DNA of 64,000 bases from positions 16,160 to 80,159 of the forward strand of contig NZVC01000027.1 in assembly GCA_002701395.1 (NCBI GenBank), given 5' to 3'. The stretch is from Maritimibacter sp. GTDB taxonomy: Bacteria > Pseudomonadota > Alphaproteobacteria > Rhodobacterales > Rhodobacteraceae. The first letter of the stretch is position 1; each line of letters begins with the position of its first letter. This document shows positions 1 to 7,372 of the stretch, piece after piece. A program made the position numbers and the translations under genes. Under the pieces are notes generated by a model, which made no database searches, was not told where the DNA came from, and worked only from the letters and a program-made list of their open reading frames with translations.

Positions 1-993
1 AACGAGACCGAGGCCGACACCCTGCGCAAGCTGTTGCGGTCGCTGGGCTTCCGCCTTGCCGGGCGTCACATCGCGAAACAGGTCGAACTGTGGCAGCAGG
101 GCGAGATCCGCATCGTCCTGAACACCGACCCCGAGGGGTTCGCCCACACCTCGCACATCGCCCACGGACTGAACGTCTGCGACGTGGGGCTGGCGGTGGA
201 CAGCGCCGCCGCCACGGTGGAACGCGCCACCGCGCTTGGCGCCACCCCGTTCCGCCAGCCGGTCGGACCCGGAGAGCTTGAGATCCCGGCGATCCGGGGC
301 GTGGGCAGCGGGCTTTTGCATTTCATCGACGGCACCAGCGATCTGGCCGACGTGTGGAAGACCGAGTTTCAGCCCGCCGAGGAACCGGAAACCGACGCCG
401 GGCTTGCCCGGATCGACCACATCGCGCAGACGATGAACTATGAAGAAATGCTGACGTGGTCGCTGTTCTACACGTCCCTGTTCGACACGCGAAAGCAGGC
501 GACGGTGGACGTGGTCGACCCCGGCGGGCTGGTGCGCAGTCAGGCGATCGAGTCGCCCGACGGCGCGCTGCGGGTGACGCTGAACGGGGCCGAGACGCAC
601 CGCACCTTCGCGGGCCGTTTCATCGCCGACAGCTTCGGATCGTCGGTGCAGCATGTCGCCTTCGCGACCGACGACATCTTCGCCACCGCCGAGGCGCTGG
701 AAAAGACCGGGTTTCAGGCGCTTGCGATGCCGGAGAACTATTACGACGACCTTGCCGCGCGGCTGGGGCTGGACCCGGATTTCGTGGCCGGGCTTCAGGC
801 CCACAACATCCTGTATGACGAGGACGCCGACGGCGCGTTCTTCCAGATCTATTCGCGCAGCTTCGGGGACGGGATCTTTTTCGAGATCGTGCAGCGCAAA
901 CATGGCTATGGCGGCTATGGCGCCCCCAACGCGCCGTTCCGTGTGGCGGCCCAGCGGCGGATGATGCCGCAGCCGGGAATGCCGCGCCGCTGA
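1..993 (+). CDS. C-terminal part of a dehydroshikimate dehydratase/4-hydroxyphenylpyruvate dioxygenase-like fusion (5' end outside window)
   Basis: The frame is open from base 1, so the true start lies upstream; 330 residues are visible. They form the two-module VOC fold of 4-hydroxyphenylpyruvate dioxygenase. The three expected iron ligands can be placed: His in IDHIAQTM, His in VQHVAFATDD, and Glu in FFEIVQRKHGYGGYG. The tail is close to that of bifunctional QuiC-type proteins, in which a TIM-barrel 3-dehydroshikimate dehydratase precedes an HPPD-like domain. Such proteins make protocatechuate from dehydroshikimate, which would feed the meta-cleavage genes at 18-33 kb. A stand-alone HPPD (tyrosine catabolism) is the alternative. 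The visible N-terminal region resembles the degenerate first VOC half, and only upstream sequence can settle the choice. Confidence 0.75.
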   Translation, partial: NETEADTLRKLLRSLGFRLAGRHIAKQVELWQQGEIRIVLNTDPEGFAHTSHIAHGLNVCDVGLAVDSAAATVERATALGATPFRQPVGPGELEIPAIRGVGSGLLHFIDGTSDLADVWKTEFQPAEEPETDAGLARIDHIAQTMNYEEMLTWSLFYTSLFDTRKQATVDVVDPGGLVRSQAIESPDGALRVTLNGAETHRTFAGRFIADSFGSSVQHVAFATDDIFATAEALEKTGFQALAMPENYYDDLAARLGLDPDFVAGLQAHNILYDEDADGAFFQIYSRSFGDGIFFEIVQRKHGYGGYGAPNAPFRVAAQRRMMPQPGMPRR

Positions 994-1114
994 CCGGCAC
1001 GGACCCTTCGGCAACACCCCGTCACGGTCCTGCCCCGGCATTCCGGGTCGTCACAAAACTCCAACAGTAATCGTCTAGAGGACCTGTAAAACAAGACCGA
1101 TCGGGGATAGTGAC

Positions 1115-1243
1115 ATGACCGAGATCGACCCAATCCGCTTCGTGCTGCAGTCCTGTTTCGGGACCGCCGAACGCAGCATGGCGCATCGCCTGCTGGCATG
1201 GTGGCGCGGCGAAGGCGACCTTGGCGACATGCTTCACCGCTGA
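1115..1243 (+). CDS. Possible 42-residue small protein
   Basis: ATG at 1115 opens a 42-codon frame ending in TGA at 1241-1243. It encodes a mildly hydrophobic peptide with the segment HRLLAWWRGEGDLGDMLHR. A weak purine stretch (GGGGATAG) precedes the ATG. The last 10 bases overlap the 3' end of the convergent ydcF-like gene. I do not recognise the family. It fills what would otherwise be a 240-base gap after the left-hand enzyme gene. It may be a real small protein or a chance frame. Confidence 0.3.
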   Translation: MTEIDPIRFVLQSCFGTAERSMAHRLLAWWRGEGDLGDMLHR

Positions 1244-2046
1244 GCGAGGCAGCCCGCCGCCTGTGCCGGTGGCACGCCCCGGCCCGTCGCGCGATAAGCG
1301 ATGCGGCCTACCCATTCCTTCGCGCCGATATTCAGATCGTTCAGGTTCGCCGCCAGATCCCAACCCGGCGACCGTGCCGCCCCACGGGTGCGGAAATCGA
1401 CGGGCCACGGCACAAGGCCGGTCCAACCGGCGGCGCAGAAACTTTCGACCGCCCGAGGCATGTGAAACGCACTGGTGACAAGAAGCCATGTCCCCTGCGC
1501 CTCGTCCCCCAGCAATTCCAAGGCGTTGGCCGCGTTCTCGGCCGTGTTTCGGGACCGCCCCTCCAGCCGCAGCCGCGCGGGGTCGACCCCGGCAGAGGTA
1601 AAGATCGCCCGCGCCAGATCCGCCTCGACCACCGGCCCGGCCAGATAGGCGCTGCCCCCCGCGAACCCAAGGATCGCATCCGGAAACCGGTGCGCCAGCG
1701 TCAGCCCGGCAAGGAATCGTTCGCCTGCCTCGTTCAGGTTGGGCTGATCCCAATGGGCCGAGACGTCATCGACCTCGGCCCCGCCCAGCACAAGGATACC
1801 GGCGATGTCGCTGACCTCGGGCTGGGGCGGATAGGCGGTTTCCAGCGGGCGCAGCAACGGGCCGCCCAGCGGCAGCACCGCCAGCAGAACCAGCAGCCCC
1901 GCCCCGGCACCGGCCAGCCGCATCCCCCACCTCCGCTGCCCCCGCGCCAGCAGGAATAGCCCCGCCACCAGCAGCAGCAGGATCACCGTGTCGGGCCGCA
2001 TTGCGAACCACACGATCTTCGCGACGATGTAGAAAAGCGTATCCAA
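1234..2046 (-). CDS. YdcF/ElyC/SanA-family (DUF218) envelope protein
   Basis: 270 residues. Two hydrophobic segments (about 10-30 and 45-65) are followed by a soluble DUF218 domain. Family landmarks are visible: the ILVLGGAEVD strand-loop near residue 82, the GRSRNTAENA motif near 163 and LLVTSAFHMPRA near 188. ElyC/SanA/YdcF proteins sit in the inner membrane facing the periplasm and influence peptidoglycan or surface-polymer metabolism; the reaction is unsettled. The gene stands alone, about 70 bases downstream of the co-directional tRNA-His. The length fits ElyC better than the shorter SanA. The family is clear from the motifs; the role is inferred. Confidence 0.85.
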   Translation of the reverse strand: MDTLFYIVAKIVWFAMRPDTVILLLLVAGLFLLARGQRRWGMRLAGAGAGLLVLLAVLPLGGPLLRPLETAYPPQPEVSDIAGILVLGGAEVDDVSAHWDQPNLNEAGERFLAGLTLAHRFPDAILGFAGGSAYLAGPVVEADLARAIFTSAGVDPARLRLEGRSRNTAENAANALELLGDEAQGTWLLVTSAFHMPRAVESFCAAGWTGLVPWPVDFRTRGAARSPGWDLAANLNDLNIGAKEWVGRIAYRATGRGVPPAQAAGCLAQR

Positions 2047-2115
2047 GCCCTGCTCCGGTCTGATCCGGGCGCACTGGGCCGCATCCGAAAGCGAAGGTCA
2101 ACAAGTGGGGGAAGA

Positions 2116-2192
2116 TGGTACCGCCTCCCTGGCTTGAACAGGGGACCTCTGGATCCACAATCCAGCGCTCTAACCAACTGAGCTAAGGCGGC
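2116..2192 (-). tRNA. tRNA-His (GTG)
   Basis: On the minus strand a 77-base cloverleaf can be folded. It has a 7-bp acceptor stem GCCGCCT/AGGCGGT (first pair G1-U72), the D-arm AGCTCAGTTGGTTAGAGC, an anticodon stem CTGGA/TCCAG with loop TTGTGGA (anticodon GTG, reading CAC/CAU), and a T-arm CCCTG-TTCAAGC-CAGGG. A73 and an encoded CCA follow. There is no G at -1. That agrees with the known alphaproteobacterial group whose tRNA-His lacks G-1:C73. Confidence 0.95.
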
Positions 2193-2320
2193 ACTGGCGG
2201 GCGAAGTATCGCCAAGAGCGCGCAAATGCAAGACCCTTCTGGCCGGGAAATCGCATGTCTCTCGCCAAGCTGCCAAAGCCGGGCCGGGACGTTACGGCAA
2301 TTTCCGCGCACGCCGCGCCG

Positions 2321-2350
2321 GTGTGCGACGGTGTTCGACGGTGTTCGACG
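2321..2350. repeat. Three tandem 10-bp units upstream of the DUF6324 gene
   Basis: The units are GTGTGCGACG followed by two copies of GTGTTCGACG, directly abutting and followed by a run of seven G. They lie about 95 bases before the start of the DUF6324 gene, in the gap between it and tRNA-His. They could be a slippage product or a multi-copy protein-binding site. Nothing else in the 250-base gap is recognisable. Confidence 0.6.
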
Positions 2351-2445
2351 GGGGGGGCCTGCTTGGGGCCTGCGTGGGTCAAGACCCTTGCGACGCGACG
2401 CGCCTTGCGGTACCGCCGCGTCCATCCCACGCAAGGAACACGGAT

Positions 2446-2643
2446 ATGAGCATCAACAGCGAAAGCGACATCGAGGCCAACCTGCAGATCGGCCCGACCT
2501 CGGAAGGCATGGTGCGGATCTACGTCGAGGGCAAGGGAATCGAAATCCCGATGGATTTCGACCCGGAAGAGGCCGAGGAAATCGCGGAAGAGATCCGCGC
2601 CGCCGCTGCCCGCGCCCGCGCGGCAAACAAGAAGCGGAAGTAA
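2446..2643 (+). CDS. DUF6324-family small protein
   Basis: 65 residues, starting at the ATG with a good ribosome site (AAGGAA 11 bases upstream). The reading frame extends further upstream, but that part lacks coding character. The protein is very acidic in its second half (DFDPEEAEEIAEEIR) and ends in a basic tail (ANKKRK). It matches my memory of the short DUF6324 proteins conserved in Rhodobacterales, whose core resembles INSESDIEANLQIGPT. Function is unknown; it is probably cytosolic. It converges on mmcB with only a 4-base gap. Confidence 0.7.
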   Translation: MSINSESDIEANLQIGPTSEGMVRIYVEGKGIEIPMDFDPEEAEEIAEEIRAAAARARAANKKRK

Positions 2644-2647
2644 CCGG

Positions 2648-3133
2648 CTACCACGCCGCGAGGTTCAGGTCCGGATCGCGCGCCGCGTGCCACCGCAGCG
2701 CCGCGTGACGGGCGAACTTTTGCAGCATCACCTTCCGCCGGGCGCCGGGAAGCTTGTCTTCCGGCGCCATGCGCAGGATCTCGGCGTCATAGGCGTCCGC
2801 GATGATCAGCCCGGTTTCGTCCGGCAGAAGCTCTGTCGGGAAATCGGCATCGACCGCCCAGAAGAACCGGTCGCACCATTCGAGATAGCCCTGCCACTTG
2901 TGATCCGACTGGTAATCGGCGCGGCTGGACTTGCATTCGATGATCCAGACCTCGCCCTTGGGGCCCAGCGCCATGACGTCCACGCGCAAGCCCGGCGTCG
3001 GCGTCAGTTCTTCCACCGTTACGAAATCGTGGCTTAACAGGTGTCGGCACACGCCGCGCGCCAGCAACTGACCCGGCATCTTGCGGGACAGGTCCTGCGG
3101 GGCGGGCACGGGATCAGGGGATGTATCGGGCAT
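2648..3133 (-). CDS. mmcB: MmcB-family DNA repair protein
   Basis: 161 residues. The core carries a PD-(D/E)xK nuclease-like signature: a conserved Asp in LRVDVMALGP near residue 52, then WIIECKSSRADY near 63-74 giving the ExK pair. The MmcB family in alphaproteobacteria is needed for survival of mitomycin C and is induced by DNA damage in Caulobacter. A textbook alphaproteobacterial LexA box (3145-3159) sits 12-26 bases upstream of the start, so SOS control is seen in the sequence itself. The gene is a single unit that converges with the DUF6324 gene. Nuclease activity is inferred from the fold signature. Confidence 0.85.
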   Translation of the reverse strand: MPDTSPDPVPAPQDLSRKMPGQLLARGVCRHLLSHDFVTVEELTPTPGLRVDVMALGPKGEVWIIECKSSRADYQSDHKWQGYLEWCDRFFWAVDADFPTELLPDETGLIIADAYDAEILRMAPEDKLPGARRKVMLQKFARHAALRWHAARDPDLNLAAW

Positions 3134-3144
3134 GGCGAAATGAT

Positions 3145-3159
3145 GAACATTACGTGAAC
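3145..3159 (-). promoter_or_regulatory. LexA (SOS) box of mmcB
   Basis: Read on the minus strand the sequence is GTTCACGTAATGTTC. This is an exact match to GTTC-N7-GTTC, the alphaproteobacterial LexA operator. It lies 12 bases upstream of the mmcB start codon, where LexA would cover the promoter or the transcript start. Confidence 0.85.
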
Positions 3160-3331
3160 AAAAGGCAAGCCCCGAGGGAAAGCGCAGGTCCCCCTTGCCG
3201 GGCGCCGCAAGCGGGCCTATGTCGGGGATTGGCGGGCACTGCCCTTCCTGTGCCGAGAAATATTCCGGTGGCCTTAAGCAATTCCGAGGGAGCTGGCTCT
3301 ACCAGGACCGTGGTCTTGGCACCTGGCGCCC

Positions 3332-3347
3332 ACCTGTATATACAGGT
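3332..3347. promoter_or_regulatory. Perfect 16-bp palindrome, possible operator
   Basis: ACCTGTATATACAGGT is fully self-complementary. It lies in the 267-base gap between mmcB and the VOC gene, 185 bases before the mmcB SOS box and just past the 3' end of the VOC gene. The gap has no convincing gene. The site could be a dimer-binding operator or a small cruciform; no known regulator is assigned. Confidence 0.4.
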
Positions 3348-3400
3348 CCTCGGGAATAGAAAACTCCACGTTTGCGGTGGTCCCGCCACTTCCCCGCATC

Positions 3401-3772
3401 TCAGACGTCCCGATCCCGCGCCGCCCGGCCCGAGATCTGGATGGCGTTTCCGGCCGGATCCTTGAGGTTCGCAAAGCCATAACCATCCGCCCGATGCACC
3501 GGCCCCACATCCAGCCCCGCCGCGATCAGCGCCGCGCGGGCTGTGTCGACATCGTCGGCATCGAACACCAGCTTCACCTGCACCTGCCCCTGTTTCTGCC
3601 CCTTACCGGCCGGATGCAGCAGCAGGATCACGCCCTCGCCCGTGGGGCTCAGCTCTGTCAGACGATCATCGCTGTCCGGTTCGCGGGACAGGACGTAGCC
3701 GAAATGCGTCGTGTAAAACGCCACCATGCGGTCGATGTCCCGCGCGTACAGGATCACCCGCGTCACGCCCAT
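3401..3772 (-). CDS. VOC-family (glyoxalase/bleomycin-resistance-like) protein
   Basis: 123 residues forming one VOC module. It opens with the typical ILYARDIDRMVAFYTTHFG strand-helix and ends with NLKDPAGNAIQISGR, the usual metal-side strand of this fold. The length is standard for single-module members that work as dimers on metal-activated small substrates. The substrate cannot be read from the sequence. It sits alone between mmcB and a small membrane protein on the same strand. Confidence 0.8.
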   Translation of the reverse strand: MGVTRVILYARDIDRMVAFYTTHFGYVLSREPDSDDRLTELSPTGEGVILLLHPAGKGQKQGQVQVKLVFDADDVDTARAALIAAGLDVGPVHRADGYGFANLKDPAGNAIQISGRAARDRDV

Positions 3773-3880
3773 GTCACGCCCCGATGGTCCGCTGCAGCGG
3801 GGTCAGCCAGCCGGTCTGGCGGACACTGGGGCGCGGACCTGTCCGAGCGTTTCCGGCGGGGATGGTTCGGGGCACCGCGC

Positions 3881-4192
3881 TCAGCGACGCCGACGCGGAT
3901 CGTCGTCGGTGCGGACCGGGATCAGAAGGCCCGCGTGCTGCGGCGCACGGGTGCCGCCGGAACTGTCGTCCTTCTCGGCCAGTCGCATGATCGAAATGCC
4001 GAACTGCACGCCGGAAAACACGATGCCGTGGAACATCACCAACAGGAACACGGCCAGCACGCCCACGTCGGAGTGGGTGACCAGATGCCAAAGGTTCGCG
4101 ACGTTGAACCACAGCAACGCGGCCACGAAGGCGGCGGCGATGGCAAAGCCGATCAGCGTATGGCGAATATAGAATCGAACGAGTTGCGGCAT
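3881..4192 (-). CDS. Small membrane protein of unknown function
   Basis: 103 residues from the ATG preceded by GGAGGG at ideal spacing. An in-frame ATG 33 bases upstream lacks such a site. Two membrane segments are visible: about residues 12-32 (IGFAIAAAFVAALLWFNVA) and 43-66 (GVLAVFLLVMFHGIVFSGVQ). A basic, probably disordered tail ends in DDDPRRRR. Similar small proteins occur in Rhodobacterales without an assigned function. It is monocistronic, with about 110 non-coding bases to the next gene. Confidence 0.65.
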   Translation of the reverse strand: MPQLVRFYIRHTLIGFAIAAAFVAALLWFNVANLWHLVTHSDVGVLAVFLLVMFHGIVFSGVQFGISIMRLAEKDDSSGGTRAPQHAGLLIPVRTDDDPRRRR

Positions 4193-4386
4193 GAAACCCT
4201 CCAAACTCTCTCGTATCTTTCCCATCTAACCTGAGCTTTGTTACCGTGCCGTCAAGACGAGATCGCGCGCCGGGCGCAATTTGCCGCGCCCACGCAGCTG
4301 TGACTGGTGCATGACGCGCCGATCGCCCTTTATGGTGGCTCGACTTTACCGGGCCACGTCTATGTTGACCCGCAGGGGGACCCGCA

Positions 4387-5748
4387 ATGACCGATCAGAA
4401 GCCGCTTAGCCCGTCCGAGGCGCATGGCCTGCGATACGCGCAGGAACTGGAAGGCCATCTGGGTTGGCTGGACAGCTTCACATCTGCCGCGCTGGCGGTG
4501 CTGGCGGTGGCTTCGGGGATCTACACCTATCTGGGCGTCTCGTCGTTGCTGGACGACAGCGGCGCGCTGTCGTTCTTCGCGGCGATGTCCTACTCGGTGG
4601 CGGTGTCGGTCGGGATCTTCGTGTTCTGGTCCTACATGATGCGGCTGTTGCCTGCGGTGCGCACGGCGGCGGCGCGAACCGGGCTGTTCGTGTCGATGGG
4701 CCTTGGCTGCTGCGCCATCGTCGCGATGTCGTCATGGCTGAACGCGGCGGCGCTGGCGGGCGCGGCGGCGGTGGAACAGCACCTTGCCAACACCGTCCAG
4801 CAATACCAGACCTCGCTGGAACGCGCCCATTCCGTCGCCGTGTCCGCGCAGGGGCTGGAACGCGACGTGGCGCGGGTGCGCCAAAGCTTTCAGGACCTGT
4901 CGGAACAAGAGGCGTCGGGCCAGTTGTCGGGCCTGGCCGGGCGCGGCGCGGTGTTCCGCGTGCTGCGGCAGAAGTCCGAGGAACTGGCCGCCCTTGAACA
5001 GCAAATTCAGGCGCAGGCCCCGCTGGTCGAGCAAGCCTTCGCCGAGGGCAACGCGATCCTCAGCCGGATGCGCGCCCTGACCGTGGAACCCGGCCCGGTG
5101 GAACAGCGGTCGGTGTCCTTCTCGGAAGAGGCCGTGCGCCTTGCCGGGGTGATCACCACGCTGCGCCAACTGTCCGTCGCGCCGCTGGTGGTGCGGTCCG
5201 CCGACGACCTTGCGGCCTCCGTGGTGCTGCCGGAGGTGGAAGAGATCCGCGACGAACAGTCGACCACCATCGCGTCGGTCCTGAACGTGCTGTCGCAGCG
5301 GGCCGAGACGCTGAAGATGGCGGCCGAGGCTGTGCTGGCAATGCCCGCCCCCGCCGACATCACCTATACCCCCGTCTCGACCGCCGACGCGGTGATCCTG
5401 TACGCCGGCAACTTCGTTCCCTCTTGGGCTGGCGCGATCTCGATCGACCTGCTGCCCGCCGTTCTGGTGTTCATCCTGATGGTCACGCAGGCGGCGATCC
5501 GGCAGGGACGCGGCCGCGCCGGGGTCGAGGACACGCTGACGCTGGCCGAATTCCGCGCCGCGCTGGGGGCCGTGCGAGAGGTCGAACTGGCGCTGGACCG
5601 CACCAACCGGGCCGAAAGCGCGGCGCCCGCCGCTTCGGTCGCGCGCGCCGAGGCCCCGCGCCCTGACGCGCCGTTGCCCGAACCGTCCGCCCCAGACGCT
5701 GCGCCCGATCCGAAGGTTCAAAGGTTCAAGGCGGCGGGCGACGAGTGA
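4387..5748 (+). CDS. Membrane protein with long periplasmic or cytosolic coiled-coil region, unknown function
   Basis: 453 residues. Three hydrophobic stretches lie in the first 125 residues (about 32-52, 62-85, 96-122). A long Gln/Glu/Ala-rich region follows, likely coiled coil, at about 125-310. One more membrane segment lies near 340-365, and the C-terminal tail is Pro/Ala-rich and probably disordered. No catalytic motif is recognised. Its stop overlaps the start of the next gene by one base (TGATG), so the two are co-translated. A scaffold or sensor role in the envelope is only a guess. Confidence 0.6.
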   Translation: MTDQKPLSPSEAHGLRYAQELEGHLGWLDSFTSAALAVLAVASGIYTYLGVSSLLDDSGALSFFAAMSYSVAVSVGIFVFWSYMMRLLPAVRTAAARTGLFVSMGLGCCAIVAMSSWLNAAALAGAAAVEQHLANTVQQYQTSLERAHSVAVSAQGLERDVARVRQSFQDLSEQEASGQLSGLAGRGAVFRVLRQKSEELAALEQQIQAQAPLVEQAFAEGNAILSRMRALTVEPGPVEQRSVSFSEEAVRLAGVITTLRQLSVAPLVVRSADDLAASVVLPEVEEIRDEQSTTIASVLNVLSQRAETLKMAAEAVLAMPAPADITYTPVSTADAVILYAGNFVPSWAGAISIDLLPAVLVFILMVTQAAIRQGRGRAGVEDTLTLAEFRAALGAVREVELALDRTNRAESAAPAASVARAEAPRPDAPLPEPSAPDAAPDPKVQRFKAAGDE

Positions 5749-6521
5749 TGCGGGGCCCTCGGCTAACCACCGCCCGCGCGATCCGCGCGCTGCTGGCGTT
5801 CCAGATCGGCATCGGCGTGGTGCTGTTCGGGCAGGACATCGCGCGCACCCTACCCCAGCTTGGCTTCACCCCCCGCAGCCCCGGCATGGACGAACCGATC
5901 CGCCCCGGCGACCAGACGCGCCGGTTCCAACCGGACCGCCTGCCGTTGCGGCGTCCGTCGCCCGGCACCGACATGCCGGACACCAGCGATATGCCCAACC
6001 GGCTGCAATTCACCGAGGCGGCGGACGACCCGACGGTGCTGGACGTGACCGGCGCCATCGCCGAGGGCGACTTTGTCCGGTTCGAGGATTTCCTTGAAAC
6101 CACAAGCCTTTCGCCGGAAACGATCCGCCTGAACAGCCCGGGCGGATCGGTTATCGACGCGCTGGCCATCGGCCGTGCGATCCGCGACGCCGGGTTCGAC
6201 ACGACCGTGGGCGACGACGGCATCTGCCTGTCGGCCTGCCCTTATCTGCTAGCCGCCGGTGTCGAACGCAGCGCCGCCGAAACCGCGCAGGTCGGCGTCC
6301 ATCAGCACTATTTCGACGAAAGCACCGTGCTGCCCGCCTTTCTTGCGGTCGAGGACATCCAGCGCGGTCAGGGCGAGGTTCTGGCCTATCTCATCGATAT
6401 GGGGATCGACCCGGCGCTGATGCAGCACGCGCTGGTGACGCCGCCGCAAGAGATCTACATCCTGCTGCGCGAAGAGCTGGAAGACTACGCGATGGTCACG
6501 GACGTCCAAGAGACCGGCTGA
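5748..6521 (+). CDS. COG3904-like periplasmic ClpP/crotonase-fold protein
   Basis: 257 residues. An N-terminal hydrophobic anchor (about 12-30) precedes a proline-rich linker and a ClpP-like domain. The domain shows RLNSPGGSVIDALAIGRAIR near residue 126 and GICLSACPYLLAAGVERS near 157, where the Ser corresponds to the nucleophile position of ClpP-type peptidases. HQHYF near 185 could supply the His. COG3904 proteins are predicted periplasmic proteins of unproven activity. The one-base overlap with the upstream coiled-coil membrane protein suggests a common complex. A GTG three bases upstream is an alternative start. Confidence 0.7.
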   Translation: MRGPRLTTARAIRALLAFQIGIGVVLFGQDIARTLPQLGFTPRSPGMDEPIRPGDQTRRFQPDRLPLRRPSPGTDMPDTSDMPNRLQFTEAADDPTVLDVTGAIAEGDFVRFEDFLETTSLSPETIRLNSPGGSVIDALAIGRAIRDAGFDTTVGDDGICLSACPYLLAAGVERSAAETAQVGVHQHYFDESTVLPAFLAVEDIQRGQGEVLAYLIDMGIDPALMQHALVTPPQEIYILLREELEDYAMVTDVQETG

Positions 6522-6522
6522 C

Positions 6523-6543
6523 CCGGCGGACGCGCCGCCGGGG
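6523..6543. terminator. Hairpin between convergent genes
   Basis: CCCGGCGG-ACGCG-CCGCCGGG forms a perfect 8-bp stem directly after the stop of the COG3904 gene and before the convergent hdeD-like gene. It has no long T run, so it may act in both directions weakly or only stabilise the 3' ends. Confidence 0.4.
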
Positions 6544-6554
6544 TCGTTCGCCGC

Positions 6555-7127
6555 TTAGACCGAGCGCGCCAGCATCAGCAGCGAAATACCCGAACTGACG
6601 AAGTGGATGCCCAGCATCAGGCCCAGCGCCCATTCGGCGGTGCTGGGCAGGCCGAACATCAGCAGGATGCCCAGTACCAGCGACAGCGCGCCCGACAGCA
6701 CCAGAAAGCCCCAGCCGCGCGTCTGGCGGTTCTGCAGGCCGATCAAGACTTCGAACACGCCCTGCGCCGCGAAGGTCAGACCCAGAAGCAGGGTCAGCGC
6801 GACAAGCCCTGTCATCGGGAAGAAGGCAAGATAGACGCCGACCGCAAGCGACAGGACCGCGATCAGCGCGTTCCAGATCGTCGAGCCCCAAGACCGGGTC
6901 TGGAACGCCGCCCACAGGTTGATGCCGCCCGCGATCAGCATGATCCACCCGACCATCACCTTGGCGGCGATGCTGGCGACCAGCGGGAACAGCAGGGCGA
7001 CGACGCCCGCGATCAAAAGCGCCGCGCCAAGGAAGGTGAACCACCCCTTGTGCGCGCGGATCGCTTCCAGCAGTTCCTCGGGGGGTTGCCCCGGCTGGTG
7101 GCCGGGATCGTTGAGCGGGCCGGACAT
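6555..7127 (-). CDS. HdeD/DUF308-family membrane protein
   Basis: 190 residues with six regularly spaced hydrophobic segments (roughly 32-50, 58-76, 86-104, 112-132, 140-160, 165-186), the internal repeat of short paired helices typical of DUF308. The N-terminus is a short hydrophilic cytosolic tail. Enterobacterial HdeD helps survival in acid at high cell density; in alphaproteobacteria the role is not known. The gene is a single unit. A 7-bp-arm inverted repeat lies 52-71 bases before its start and may be an operator. Confidence 0.8.
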   Translation of the reverse strand: MSGPLNDPGHQPGQPPEELLEAIRAHKGWFTFLGAALLIAGVVALLFPLVASIAAKVMVGWIMLIAGGINLWAAFQTRSWGSTIWNALIAVLSLAVGVYLAFFPMTGLVALTLLLGLTFAAQGVFEVLIGLQNRQTRGWGFLVLSGALSLVLGILLMFGLPSTAEWALGLMLGIHFVSSGISLLMLARSV

Positions 7128-7178
7128 GACAATGCTCCTATCAAGCCGTGCGGCGGACCGGCGAACCCGCGACCGCCG

Positions 7179-7198
7179 ACGTTAAGTATCTTTAACGT
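7179..7198. promoter_or_regulatory. Inverted repeat upstream of the hdeD-like gene
   Basis: ACGTTAA-N6-TTAACGT with perfect 7-bp arms, in an AT-rich island of the 245-base gap between the nusB end and the hdeD-like start. The position and symmetry suit a repressor or activator dimer site. No known consensus is assigned. Confidence 0.4.
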
Positions 7199-7372
7199 AA
7201 ATTTGTGTCGGGCGCGCCCCGCAGCAAGAGGCACGCGCCACGACGTCGCGAATCGCGCGCGCTTCGGGCGTGACGCCCGCCGGGGCGGTCCAGCCGCAGA
7301 ATGTTGGATGGGGACAAGAAATGCAGGCAATCGCCGACAAAAGTGCCGGCAATTGCAAAGTTCGTGAAAGCC

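Noticed and set aside
3150..3389. 79-codon frame in the gap between mmcB and the VOC gene
   Set aside because: It would cover the mmcB SOS box and promoter, lacks a ribosome site, and has no coding-like composition.
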